Shown here piece after piece: positions 1 to 8,666 of a stretch of 64,000 bases of DNA. The position numbers were made by a program, and so were the translations under genes. The DNA is taken from the NCBI GenBank assembly GCA_025359065.1, contig JANYHM010000038.1, positions 62,001 to 126,000 of the forward strand, read 5' to 3'. Source of the stretch: Synechococcales cyanobacterium GL140_1_metabinner_5_sub (GTDB taxonomy: Bacteria > Cyanobacteriota > Cyanobacteriia > Cyanobacteriales > Chamaesiphonaceae). The number at the start of each line of letters is the position of its first letter. The stretch's first letter is position 1. The notes under the pieces are model-generated. The model was not told the origin of the DNA and searched no databases. It saw nothing but the letters and a program-made list of their open reading frames with translations.

Positions 1-136
1 TAGAGGTGGAATATTTTGCATATCTAGTATTTGGAGTACTCCTAAAAATCCAGGGAATCATGCAAAGCAAATCAAAAAAGTTGTTGACAACTGTACAACC
101 AGCAGCAATATAAAGAATCTCTCTGAAGAGGAATAA
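1..136 (+). CDS. 3' end of an unknown protein (partial, cut by window edge)
   Basis: An open frame runs from the window edge (first full codon at 2) to TAA at 134-136 and encodes about 44 residues, ending NIKNLSEEE. It contains the string IWSTPKNPGNHAKQI, which reads like genuine protein. The stop lies 5 nt before the ATG at 142, and the sequence GAAGAGGA before that ATG can serve as the ribosome binding site, so the two genes very likely form one operon. The family was not recognised, and only the C-terminus is visible. Confidence 0.6.
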   Translation, partial: RGGIFCISSIWSTPKNPGNHAKQIKKVVDNCTTSSNIKNLSEEE

Positions 137-141
137 TAAAC

Positions 142-669
142 ATGAAAGAATATAGTTTCACTCTAAAATTCAATTTTCATGATTCTCAAACTGATCCAAG
201 CAGTTATATTGAGCAGTTGTATGAAAGCGGATGTGATGACGCTTTGATCGGAATTGGAAGGCAAGGATCTATTGCCTTAGACTTCATTCGTGAAGCACAA
301 TCAGCATTTGAAGCTATTTCTAGTGCAATAACTAATGTGAAAAAAGTTATTCCAACTGCAATCTTAGTTGAAGCATCTCCAGATTTTGTTGGTTTGACTG
401 ATATAGCTGAAATTATTGGATGTACTCGCCAAAATGCTAGAAATCTTATTCTAAATAATAAGCCTAGATCTCCTTTGCCTGTTTACGAAGGTACACCATC
501 AATTTGGCATTTATCTGAGGTTCTAACTTGGTTAAAAGAAGATAAGACCTATGTAATAGATGAATCACTAATAGAAGTTTCTAGCATAAACATGAACTTT
601 AATATTGCTAGGAACTGGCAGAAGATAGAGCCTGCTCTACAAGAAAATATTAGAGTTTTAGTTGCTTAG
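142..669 (+). CDS. Hypothetical protein with helix-turn-helix-like segment
   Basis: This 175-residue protein has no signal peptide or membrane segment. Residues about 93-136 (LTDIAEIIGCTRQNARNLIL, then PVYEGTPSIWHLSEVLTWL) look like an excisionase/MerR-type winged helix-turn-helix, in which a helix-turn-helix is followed by a small wing ending in a tryptophan. The N-terminal 90 residues look like a small alpha/beta domain. It follows an unknown gene by 5 nt and is probably co-transcribed with it. A role as a DNA-binding partner or antitoxin-like regulator of the upstream product is inference. Codon use is A/T-rich compared with the rest of the window, which fits an accessory module. Confidence 0.75.
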   Translation: MKEYSFTLKFNFHDSQTDPSSYIEQLYESGCDDALIGIGRQGSIALDFIREAQSAFEAISSAITNVKKVIPTAILVEASPDFVGLTDIAEIIGCTRQNARNLILNNKPRSPLPVYEGTPSIWHLSEVLTWLKEDKTYVIDESLIEVSSINMNFNIARNWQKIEPALQENIRVLVA

Positions 670-876
670 TGCCAAATTCGATCGCCAAAGGTTTAATCTT
701 TGCTGCCTGCCCTGTTTTTCAGCATTATCCAGAAAATACTGAATTTTGGTAGGTTTGTTAACCTGTAATATGAACTGAGGCTTATACTACAAGGTGCAAT
801 TGACTGAATCGTTGATGACCGTCAAAAGTTGAGCAATTAAAAAGCTTAAGCATTCAATTTACTCATTGGAAATTTT

Positions 877-903
877 CCTGCTAATTAAATTTTAATTAGC
901 AGG
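877..903. terminator. Perfect 13-bp-arm palindrome downstream of dapB
   Basis: The arms CCTGCTAATTAAA and TTTAATTAGCAGG flank one base. The palindrome sits 25 nt past the dapB stop and is followed on the + strand by TTTT. It may act as a terminator, possibly in both directions. The stem is A/T-rich, so termination strength is uncertain. Confidence 0.45.
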
Positions 904-927
904 TTTTCCTGCCTAGAAATCAGCAGG

Positions 928-1749
928 CTAAAGGATTTTCTCTAGGCCATAGATTAAAGACTTCAACTCCAAAATTTTGCGGATCGACAGCAATACACCG
1001 GGCATATAGCAGGCTCGATCCATAGTGTCATGGCGCAAAGTATAGATTTGACCAGCGGCACCAAACAGAATCTCTTGGTGGGCAATAAAACCGGGCAGGC
1101 GCACGCTATGAATCCGAATGTTTTCGTTAGCTATTGCGCCTCTGGCTCCAGTAATTTTCTCGGTTTCAGTGACTAGTGGCGGATTGAAAGTTTGACCTAA
1201 TTCTCCTAGTAACTGAGCAGTTTGTATCGCCGTGCCACTGGGGGCATCAGCCTTTTGGTTGTGGTGTAGCTCAATAATTTCCACATTTTCAAAATACTTA
1301 GCGGCCTGGATGGCAGCCTGCTGCATTAGCACTACCCCGATCGAGAAATTGGGAATAATCAGGCAGCCGGTGCTAGCTTTGTCGGCAAACTTGGCTAGTT
1401 CGGCCATCTGTTTTTCACTGAGTCCAGTGGTTCCCACTACTGGGCGCACCCCATAGGCGATCGCCGACCGCACATTTTCATAAACCCCATCTGGATGAGT
1501 AAAATCTACCATCACAGCCTGCTGCTTTTCTTGAGAAGCCATGGCCAGGGTTGCTTGTAGATCGTTTACTACCGGAATTTCTAATTCGCCGCAGCCTGCC
1601 AAAAGACCAATATCTTCGCCTTGGATCTTGGGGTTGCGATCGATCGCTCCAAACAACACCATGTCGGTGGCTTGGGCAACGGCCTTAATTACTTCTAGGC
1701 CCATTTTGCCAGCGGCACCATTGACAACTACCGGGATCGGTAAACTCAT
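928..1749 (-). CDS. dapB: 4-hydroxy-tetrahydrodipicolinate reductase
   Basis: DapB reduces 4-hydroxy-tetrahydrodipicolinate with NAD(P)H in the diaminopimelate/lysine pathway, which feeds peptidoglycan. The protein has the N-terminal nucleotide loop VNGAAGKMG, the active-site string [15 protein letters not shown] with the catalytic His-His and Lys, and a C-terminal [12 protein letters not shown] segment. The frame is open upstream to 1806, but the ATG at 1749 gives the usual N-terminus [11 protein letters not shown] and a 273-residue length typical of cyanobacterial DapB. The kinase gene upstream on the same strand ends 66 nt earlier, so the two may share a transcript. Confidence 0.96.
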   Translation of the reverse strand: MSLPIPVVVNGAAGKMGLEVIKAVAQATDMVLFGAIDRNPKIQGEDIGLLAGCGELEIPVVNDLQATLAMASQEKQQAVMVDFTHPDGVYENVRSAIAYGVRPVVGTTGLSEKQMAELAKFADKASTGCLIIPNFSIGVVLMQQAAIQAAKYFENVEIIELHHNQKADAPSGTAIQTAQLLGELGQTFNPPLVTETEKITGARGAIANENIRIHSVRLPGFIAHQEILFGAAGQIYTLRHDTMDRACYMPGVLLSIRKILELKSLIYGLEKIL

Positions 1750-1815
1750 ATATGATCGACCAAAATTCAGCTCTTTAAGTTTACCAGATGCCTCCACCAG
1801 CCCCAACGGCTTTCA

Positions 1816-3495
1816 CTAGTTTTTAGTCTGGGAAGATGTTTTGTTTCCGAGTTTTTCGGTGATTGATAAAGGTGGATTACTAGTCCAAAGTTTGAGATTT
1901 TCGGGACTGCCCAAAGAATAGTCTTCTAATTTAAAGTCTTTGCTGATATGTTTGAGGCGGTTGTATAAAGCTTGGTTGAGGACTACTCCTGTAGATTCGC
2001 GGCGAATACCCATCAAAATAACGCTGCGCTGGAAGGAATTATCTTTAGCGCTACGACTGCAAGTGTCTCTGCGATATTGACCAAGATTGAGAATAGGGTA
2101 GTCTTTGACCGCAAAAATGGTTCGCCCCAAATCTTGCTGAATGGTTTTAGCCCGTTCCATAGCACGGCTTTCTTCTTCTTTTTGAGAACCTTCACAAGAA
2201 GACATTCCGATCGCAATGATTTGATTGGGATTTTCCATGATTTTGACAATGCCTTTGTTTTCTAAAAAGGTCTTCAAATCGCGCAGGGGCTTTGGTTGAG
2301 CATCTACTAAACTCACCTCGGTAGAAGAGCCGGGATGCCAGCGAAACTCTTCGGTTAGAATTGCCATGTTAAATTCTGCTGATTTCCCGCTGCTATCGGC
2401 AGCCGGAGCAAAGGGAAAATATTCAATCCCATTAATCTTTCGTGGCCCGCGATCGACCAAGCAAAAAGAAGTCTCGATGCCCATTGAACACTTGATCCGA
2501 TCCATAAAAACCAACCCCGCACCCAAGGTGGCAAATAGCGGCACCATAACTCCAGCCAACAGTAGACGCTTCTTTCGCTCGATTTGCATCGATCGAGTGA
2601 GCGGATTAGCCAGATCTTCGATCACTGCGTGAGCCGACTGGTAGCGTTTTTCTACCCGCGCCTCCAGCATTTTGTCGAAAATTTCTGCTAGATTATCGCT
2701 CACATAGCGCTGATTTTTGGCTAACAAATCACGCCAGATCCAGCGATTTTGTTGAAAATCGTAGAGGTTATCGGGGGTTACGCCCGTGAGCAAGTGAATA
2801 CAAGTTGCACCCAAAGCAAAAATATCGGTAGCAGGAAAAGCCTGTCCGCTGCGGATTTGTTCTGGTGGGGCGTAGCCCATAGTGCCGCCAGTGGTGCCTC
2901 GAACGCTCACATTGTCGGTCAACTGTTTAGAAAGGCCAAAATCAATCAGTACTAATTGACCATTCTGGCGGTGCATTACGTTTTCTGGTTTGATATCGCG
3001 ATGTATGATGTTTTGACCATGGACGAACTGCAACACCGGCAAAATCTTTTGCAAAAACTGGCGAATGTGGGTTTCACTGTAGGGGCCATTAGCCGACATT
3101 TCTTTCAGCAAGTTTTGGCCGTCGATATATTCCTGCACCAGGTACAGCTTTTGATCTTGCTCTAGAAAAGCTAGTAATTTAGGGATATTTTGAGATTCAC
3201 GACCCAGCTTATCGAGCTGCTTGGCTTCTCGTTGAAATAGCTCTAGCGACTTACCAAAAGACTTGGGATTAGTGGCCACATGAGGAGCCGGGAAAAATTG
3301 TTTGATTACACAGACCTGCCGAGACGGCGTGTCTTCATCCACAGCTAAGTAAGCGCGGCTCATGCCGCCAGAATCTAGAAAGCGACTAGCACGATAGCGA
3401 TCTTTTAGCAGCAGCGCAGCGCCACAGACCAGACAAACTCTAGTCTGTGGCGGATTTTCAGGCTTTTGGCAGCTAGGATTTAGGCAGTAGCTCAT
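1816..3495 (-). CDS. Serine/threonine protein kinase with N-terminal Cys finger
   Basis: This is a 559-residue membrane-anchored Hanks-type kinase. The N-terminus carries a CxxxxC plus CxxC finger (C4, C9, C21, C24) seen in a class of cyanobacterial kinases. The kinase domain spans about residues 33-295, with Lys65, catalytic HRDIKPEN (Asp167) and DFG at 185-187. One membrane helix lies at about 311-331, which puts the last 225 residues in the periplasm. That part contains a pattern (IIAIGMSSCEGS, then ERAKTIQQDL, then FQRSVILMGI) faintly like an OmpA-type peptidoglycan-binding domain; this is inference. It lies upstream of dapB on the same strand, which would suit a cell-wall link. Confidence 0.92.
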   Translation of the reverse strand: MSYCLNPSCQKPENPPQTRVCLVCGAALLLKDRYRASRFLDSGGMSRAYLAVDEDTPSRQVCVIKQFFPAPHVATNPKSFGKSLELFQREAKQLDKLGRESQNIPKLLAFLEQDQKLYLVQEYIDGQNLLKEMSANGPYSETHIRQFLQKILPVLQFVHGQNIIHRDIKPENVMHRQNGQLVLIDFGLSKQLTDNVSVRGTTGGTMGYAPPEQIRSGQAFPATDIFALGATCIHLLTGVTPDNLYDFQQNRWIWRDLLAKNQRYVSDNLAEIFDKMLEARVEKRYQSAHAVIEDLANPLTRSMQIERKKRLLLAGVMVPLFATLGAGLVFMDRIKCSMGIETSFCLVDRGPRKINGIEYFPFAPAADSSGKSAEFNMAILTEEFRWHPGSSTEVSLVDAQPKPLRDLKTFLENKGIVKIMENPNQIIAIGMSSCEGSQKEEESRAMERAKTIQQDLGRTIFAVKDYPILNLGQYRRDTCSRSAKDNSFQRSVILMGIRRESTGVVLNQALYNRLKHISKDFKLEDYSLGSPENLKLWTSNPPLSITEKLGNKTSSQTKN

Positions 3496-3600
3496 TGCTG
3501 AAGACCAGTGGTAGAATCACGAGGCTAGGTTTATTCTAGCGACTTCTATCACCAAATAGAATTTTATTTTGCGGTTGAAATTTTATTTCATCTTTAAATT

Positions 3601-4869
3601 TTGTTTCAGACTACTCGTCGTAAATTAGCTTTATGGTACTCGATCGTCACTGCGATAGTGCTGGTACTGTTTGCTAGCGGGGTTTTCTTTTATGTGCGGG
3701 GGACGTTGATTGAAAGAATTGATGATACTCTCGACCACATTGTGGAAGTAGTAATGCGATCGATCGCCATTGATAATTTGGGCCAGATTGACGTGGCAGA
3801 GAGTTTTCACAATAAGGCTGCCGACCTAGAAGATGACCATATTGATCTAGAACTGTTTGATCTACATAGCAAGTTACTCTGGTCTACCTGGGCAGATCCC
3901 CCTAGTTTGTCTCTGCGCCAAGATACCAGCGGGGCAACGGTCATGCTTGATCCGCAGCATTTACTACGTCAGATTGTGCGGCCCATTAGATTTCATGGTC
4001 AGGTGTTGGGTTGGCTGCGAGTAAGTCATCCTTGGTTTGAAGTTACGAAGCCAATTCAAGATTTGTTTTTAGATTTGTTGGCTGCGACTACAGCGACGAT
4101 CGGAGTAGTGGCTGGGGTGGGTTGGTTTTTATCGGGGCTGGCGATCGAACCAATCAAAGCCTCTTATCAGCAGCTTAAGCAGTTTACGGCGGATGCTTCT
4201 CATGAGTTGCGCAACCCGTTGGCGACGATTCAGACCAATGTACAGGTAGCCTTGGCCACCGAAATGCAAATGCCGATCGCTCAAAAGCAGCAGTTGCAGG
4301 TAATTGAACGATTGACTCGTCGTTTGGGTAAGTTGGTGGATGATTTGTTATTTTTAGCTCGTCAAGACAGTGGCGATGCCCCAATGGCTTTTGAAATAGT
4401 GCCGATCGATGCTTTGTTAATGGAAGTAACTGAGGAGCAAAAGTTGGCGGCACAGGCACGGGGCATTCAACTGCAATTAGAGATTGCTGATGCCCCAGAG
4501 TTTAATGTCAATGGTGATTGGAATCAGTTGGCACGATTGTTCACTAACTTGATTGATAATGCTATTCAATATACTCCTACCAATCAGCAACCCGCGCCTA
4601 AGATTGCGATTTTTTTGGCTCATAACGCGCCCAATATCCAGATAGTGGTGCAAGATCAAGGGATGGGCATTGGAGCAAGCGATTTGCCTCGGTTGCTGAA
4701 TCGATTTTATCGAGTGAATCCGGTGCGAAGTGGCGAGCGCAGCGGTGGTTCGGGCTTGGGGCTTTCTATTGTGCAGTCGATCGTCCAACGACATCAGGGA
4801 GAGTTATCGATTAACAGTGAGTTGGGTAAGGGGACAAATGTAGTTATTATGCTGCCGATCGGTAGTTAA
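3601..4869 (+). CDS. Membrane sensor histidine kinase
   Basis: This 422-residue two-component kinase has a membrane helix at about 11-31, a periplasmic sensor of about 125 residues, a second helix at about 158-180, the dimerisation/phosphoacceptor motif ASHELRNPLA (His201), the N box NLIDNAIQYTP, and the G boxes DQGMGIG and GGSGLGLSIV. No HAMP domain is evident between helix 2 and the H box. An in-frame TAA at 3595-3597 forces a start at or after TTG 3601, and the N-terminus MFQTTRRKLALWYS is typical of this cyanobacterial family (ManS/Hik27-like in my recollection, not verified). No response regulator is adjacent. Its 3' end converges with the CHASE2 kinase gene 21 nt away. Confidence 0.92.
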   Translation: MFQTTRRKLALWYSIVTAIVLVLFASGVFFYVRGTLIERIDDTLDHIVEVVMRSIAIDNLGQIDVAESFHNKAADLEDDHIDLELFDLHSKLLWSTWADPPSLSLRQDTSGATVMLDPQHLLRQIVRPIRFHGQVLGWLRVSHPWFEVTKPIQDLFLDLLAATTATIGVVAGVGWFLSGLAIEPIKASYQQLKQFTADASHELRNPLATIQTNVQVALATEMQMPIAQKQQLQVIERLTRRLGKLVDDLLFLARQDSGDAPMAFEIVPIDALLMEVTEEQKLAAQARGIQLQLEIADAPEFNVNGDWNQLARLFTNLIDNAIQYTPTNQQPAPKIAIFLAHNAPNIQIVVQDQGMGIGASDLPRLLNRFYRVNPVRSGERSGGSGLGLSIVQSIVQRHQGELSINSELGKGTNVVIMLPIGS

Positions 4870-4890
4870 AAATCTACGGCCAAAAGTTTT

Positions 4891-6741
4891 TCAACGCAAC
4901 GGCCATCGCAGTGAACAGATCACCCCTTGGGATGTGGCATGGCGCTGAAATTGACCTTTTAAGTCGATTGCTAACCGCTGAGCCTGCTGTGTTCCTGAGC
5001 CGATCCGCTTAGTCATCATCCCTTGGCCATTATTTTCGATGCTCAAACAATAGTTATTCGCTTCCACTTGTCCCAATAGCGCTATCCTTGTCACCTGTTG
5101 TCCATGTTTACCAACATTGTTGAGGGCTTCTTCCAGAAATTGACCAATTTGGCGTTTGTGCTGTGTGGTTAACCAGTGAGCAGTCGGTAGATCTTGAAAG
5201 TCTATTACCTTTATCTTGAGGTCAGCAAGGATCGGACAGCGGGGACTGTGCAAAATATACTCGGCGACTAGCTGTAGCAGCTCCGGCAAGGAGATATCGA
5301 GGGATAGCTGCTGACCATTACCTAACACCAATACATTATGACTCGACGTACCGTGGTCTATCTGTAGCGATGCGCCAATGTGACGAATTTGGCGATCGAG
5401 CCGATCGAGGGCTTGACCAACTCCTTCAGAAGAAAGCTGGCTAGATTGCAGTTGTCGTTGCAGCAAGCTCAGTTCTTGTAATGGGCCGTTATGGATGGCA
5501 TCAAAAGTTTCATTAATGGTCTGTTGGCGTTGCTGGATCCAAGCAGTAGCCAGACGCTCACGATGAAAGGAGAGTAATAGCACCGGAAAGAGGGTGAGAG
5601 GCAACACAATTCCGGTGGCGACTAGCGGCAGCCACCACCCCGCCAGAAATAAGCTATAAACAATTCCGCCCAAAGCCGTCAGAGCCACAGCCATAGACAT
5701 GATCAGCACTGGTAAAGAGGTGCGCCCTTGTAAGAGGGTTAGAAGTAAGCCACTCCCCAGGGTGCAAATTAAGATCCACAGTCCCTCACCCCACAAGGGC
5801 AAGCGTTGGATGGAGGGACGTTCACCAAGGGCTGTGGCTAGTAGTTGACTAACAATATGGGCATGATACTCCACACCATATAACGTACCGGGAATCTCGT
5901 CCAGCCGACCAATCTGCAAGCTAGTGTTCACAAGATCATGCTTAATAGGAGTTGCATAGCCTATTAACACTACTTTGCCCTGCATCTGCTGTTTCAATGC
6001 TTCTGGGGAGCTATCGATCGCCTTTTGCCAGCCAATAGTGGCAAAGTCAGTTTTAGAAGAATGGTTCCGATAATTGATCGGAATCTCGAAAAAATCTTGG
6101 CGCTGTGGCAGCGGTGCTAACTGCTGTTTACCAAGCTGTAGCGTTGTTGGGGTGAGCTGGATAGAACGTTTTTGAGGTTGCAGATATAGCCGAGCGAGCT
6201 GCAAGGCCAGGGAATATTGGGGTGGCTGGTGATGTGGAAAAAATCCCAGACTGGCTCTGCGCACCAAGCTATCTTGATCGGATAAATAATTGACAAAGCC
6301 TGTTCGATCGCGAGGCAGACCGGGGGTAAAGGTATCGCTGGGTTCCATCGTATCGCTCACGCCAATCACTGACTGCTGTTGATAAGCTGCTTTCAAGGAA
6401 GGATTGATGGCTGAGCTGGCGGTACGTCGATCGATATCTACTCCTACAGCCCCAGCCTTAGCGGCCACCAGTTTATTGATCACCAGAGCGAGATGGCCAT
6501 CGGATACTTGGTTAGGATCTTGCTCCTGTTGCAGATCCTCGTCATCCACAGTGATGATTACTAGGCGATCGTCTTGTTTTTCTGTGGGTCGGGCTTCTAG
6601 GAGGCGATCGAAGACGTAGCCTTCTAAGTACTGCACTATCCCTTGTTCCCGCAGCCCCCACCACAACAGCAAGGGTAACAATCCATAAGCACTAAAAAGT
6701 TTGGCGAAACGGGGTAAGCGGAATGAAGATAGCACAGACAT
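4891..6741 (-). CDS. CHASE2-domain sensor histidine kinase
   Basis: This 616-residue protein has an N-terminal membrane helix at about 18-30, an extracytoplasmic CHASE2 domain at about 35-300 (VIITVDDEDL, then GAVGVDID, GKVVLIGYAT, and YGVEYHAHIVSQLL), three membrane helices at about 320-390, and a NarL/DesK-type transmitter. The phosphoacceptor is His417 in DAIHNGPLQE, and the ATPase N box is EEALNNVGKHG. The glycine boxes are short. It is divergent from the DUF928 and response-regulator genes starting at 6896, and the NarL-type regulator at 7642 is its likely partner. CHASE2 sensors commonly neighbour TPS and CHAT genes in cyanobacteria, as here. Confidence 0.93.
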   Translation of the reverse strand: MSVLSSFRLPRFAKLFSAYGLLPLLLWWGLREQGIVQYLEGYVFDRLLEARPTEKQDDRLVIITVDDEDLQQEQDPNQVSDGHLALVINKLVAAKAGAVGVDIDRRTASSAINPSLKAAYQQQSVIGVSDTMEPSDTFTPGLPRDRTGFVNYLSDQDSLVRRASLGFFPHHQPPQYSLALQLARLYLQPQKRSIQLTPTTLQLGKQQLAPLPQRQDFFEIPINYRNHSSKTDFATIGWQKAIDSSPEALKQQMQGKVVLIGYATPIKHDLVNTSLQIGRLDEIPGTLYGVEYHAHIVSQLLATALGERPSIQRLPLWGEGLWILICTLGSGLLLTLLQGRTSLPVLIMSMAVALTALGGIVYSLFLAGWWLPLVATGIVLPLTLFPVLLLSFHRERLATAWIQQRQQTINETFDAIHNGPLQELSLLQRQLQSSQLSSEGVGQALDRLDRQIRHIGASLQIDHGTSSHNVLVLGNGQQLSLDISLPELLQLVAEYILHSPRCPILADLKIKVIDFQDLPTAHWLTTQHKRQIGQFLEEALNNVGKHGQQVTRIALLGQVEANNYCLSIENNGQGMMTKRIGSGTQQAQRLAIDLKGQFQRHATSQGVICSLRWPLR

Positions 6742-6895
6742 AATGAAATTTTGGCAGCAACATTCTGTTAGTTTCCGATATGCGGGGGATCTCTGTCACG
6801 GTGTTTTCGGTAAAGATGTAGAGAAGTGAATGGTGCTGTATTTTACTTTTTGGAATGTTAGGATAAGGGCAAACTGTTGAACCAATAATCTGACC

Positions 6896-7645
6896 ATGGC
6901 GAAACTTTGGCTAATTAGCCTGTTCCTAATAGCTCAACTAACACCCTATTCTGCCACCGCAGCCAGTGAGCAAAATGGGCAAAAGATGCACTGGCAAATC
7001 AATTCCCTTACTCAACAGCAGCAATCCGAGATCAATGGATCGCACTATGGTGTGCGACGGCCTCGTACTCGGATTGGTGGATCGCGTGGTGGCTCAGAGG
7101 CAGTGGCTTTGGTTCCTCGTATTAACGAGCGGGTGGTGGGCACCACGATCAACCCCCAGCCCACTTTGTGGTTTTATATCAACGCCCAGTCAACTCAAAC
7201 CTATCAACTTACTCTGACTCCGCTGGATCAATCACGTCAGCCTTGGCGGTCAGAAAAAATATCTGTACAAGCCACAGGATCGGGCTTATTACCTGTTGTC
7301 TATCGGGGCACACCACTGCAAGATGGCTGGTATAAGTGGACTTTTGAGCAGCAAGCAGCTCCACCCTTGTCGGGCTTGGTGCATAAGGTGAGCGATCCGC
7401 AGTTGGCAGCCATGACTGCTTCTTTCGATCGAATGGTGAAGTATGCCGATCGAGGAATTTGGTATGACCTATTGACCGATTTGCTCAATGCTCGTCGTCG
7501 GACACCAAAAAATCCCCAAATTGAGGCGGCTTGGCGATCGCTAATTTTTGAATCAGCATCGGTTAAATTCAATAAGCCTGATACAGAAACCGAGGATGTA
7601 GAGTTAATGACTGCAATCATCAGAGCACCAGTAATAATACCATGA
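6896..7645 (+). CDS. Exported DUF928-family protein
   Basis: This 249-residue protein has a signal peptide at 1-23 (MAKLWLISLFLIAQLTPYSA). The DUF928 hallmarks follow: RRPRTRIGGSRGG, VALVPRINERVVG and PTLWFYINAQ, then a beta-rich segment ending in DGWYKWTF. Function is unknown; the family is found mainly in cyanobacteria next to CHASE2, CHAT and haemagglutinin-type genes. The stop codon overlaps the start of the response regulator by 4 nt (ATGA), so the two are translationally coupled. The product probably acts in the periplasm, perhaps as an output or accessory of the adjacent two-component system; that role is inference. Confidence 0.85.
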   Translation: MAKLWLISLFLIAQLTPYSATAASEQNGQKMHWQINSLTQQQQSEINGSHYGVRRPRTRIGGSRGGSEAVALVPRINERVVGTTINPQPTLWFYINAQSTQTYQLTLTPLDQSRQPWRSEKISVQATGSGLLPVVYRGTPLQDGWYKWTFEQQAAPPLSGLVHKVSDPQLAAMTASFDRMVKYADRGIWYDLLTDLLNARRRTPKNPQIEAAWRSLIFESASVKFNKPDTETEDVELMTAIIRAPVIIP

Positions 7646-8286
7646 ACATTTTGCTGGTGGATGACCATCCTGTGATGCTCAATAGCATTGGCCAGTTAGC
7701 TCAAGAGCAGTTTCCAGAATCTACTATTACTAGTGTGGGCAATGTGCAGGCGGCTCAACAGGCACTGGTAGATAGGCAGTGGCAGTTGATGGGCGTAGAT
7801 TTATCTTTGCCCCAGGCAGATAAAGAGATAGCTCGATCGAGTAATGGATTGGAGCTGTTACGGCAGGTGATGAATGATTATCCAGAAATGAATCTGATGG
7901 TGTGCAGTAGCAATCTGCAAGTATTGGTACAACTGAAACAATATATCGATAACCATCAGGGCGGGTTTACCATTGCCGCCAAAAGCCTGCCCGCCACAGA
8001 AATCAAACAGCGTTTACAGTATGCTGCCGATGGCTTGACCTTTACCAAAGATATTCGACGGGGGCTAGAACTTAAGCCGGAATGGCTAAAAACTCTACAG
8101 TTGGGCGCTTTGGGTCTGCAAGACCGAGCGATTAGTGAGCAACTTCATGTCACGGAACGGGCTGTGCGTCACTATTGGACTAGGCTCCAAGATGTACTAG
8201 AGGTCTATGGTAAAGGTGAAGAAGCAGTGAATCTACGAGTCCTGACTCTCAAGCGGGCAAGAGAGCAAGGATTGCTAGACGATTAA
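7642..8286 (+). CDS. NarL/FixJ-type response regulator
   Basis: This 214-residue regulator has a receiver domain at about 1-125 with acidic pair Asp7-Asp8, phosphoacceptor Asp53 in GVDLSLP, switch Ser in MVCSSN and Lys in AAKSLP. The C-terminal half carries a LuxR-like helix-turn-helix (GLQDRAISEQLHVTERAVRH) and should bind DNA. It overlaps the DUF928 gene by 4 nt and is divergent from the CHASE2 kinase, its probable cognate sensor. Likely targets are the neighbouring CHAT and TPS genes, but no operator repeats were identified. Confidence 0.92.
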   Translation: MNILLVDDHPVMLNSIGQLAQEQFPESTITSVGNVQAAQQALVDRQWQLMGVDLSLPQADKEIARSSNGLELLRQVMNDYPEMNLMVCSSNLQVLVQLKQYIDNHQGGFTIAAKSLPATEIKQRLQYAADGLTFTKDIRRGLELKPEWLKTLQLGALGLQDRAISEQLHVTERAVRHYWTRLQDVLEVYGKGEEAVNLRVLTLKRAREQGLLDD

Positions 8287-8345
8287 AAGGCATTGCATAA
8301 CATATGTATGTAGCATCAGGTTATTCTTATCACTGAAGTAGCTGA

Positions 8346-8519
8346 TTAACCCAGAGTGATCGGTAAGCATTTTAAGATTATTTCATCAAAATCATGAATG
8401 CATTGCTGGAGTTGTGTACTGATGCCACAAATCAGCAAATCGCCATATTTTGGCAGTTCTCTTAAAATTAAAGCCGGATGCTTCTTCTGTTGTCCATACC
8501 CCAATTCTATCCTACATCC
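8346..8519 (-). pseudogene. Remnant of a MazF/PemK-family toxin gene
   Basis: This 380-nt gap between convergent genes hides a 57-codon open frame on the minus strand. It encodes GQQKKHPALILRELPKYGD and then LLICGISTQLQQ and DFDEII, the core of MazF/PemK-like endoribonucleases. The N-terminal part is missing: a TGA precedes the fragment directly. The conserved C-terminal part is also lost, because the frame runs into LPITLG and then TAA. After DEII the next frame reads TDHSGLIS, which suggests a frameshift in the old gene. No antitoxin gene is adjacent. The rest of the gap shows nothing recognisable. Confidence 0.6.
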
Positions 8520-8666
8520 TCAAACTCAATTCGCCAATTCAAATCTAAAGTGCAAAGGGCGTGATAGTCAAAAGCATCAGCACATTATTTCCATAGCTCC
8601 CTAGTTCTGCCGATTTCTGGATAGTTCCACATTAAATTTGACTTGACGGCTTCCACTCCTTGTTGA

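Noticed and set aside
8398-8604. 68-codon + strand frame in the 8.3-8.7 kb gap
   Set aside because: It is antisense to the MazF-like remnant and its product shows no protein-like pattern.
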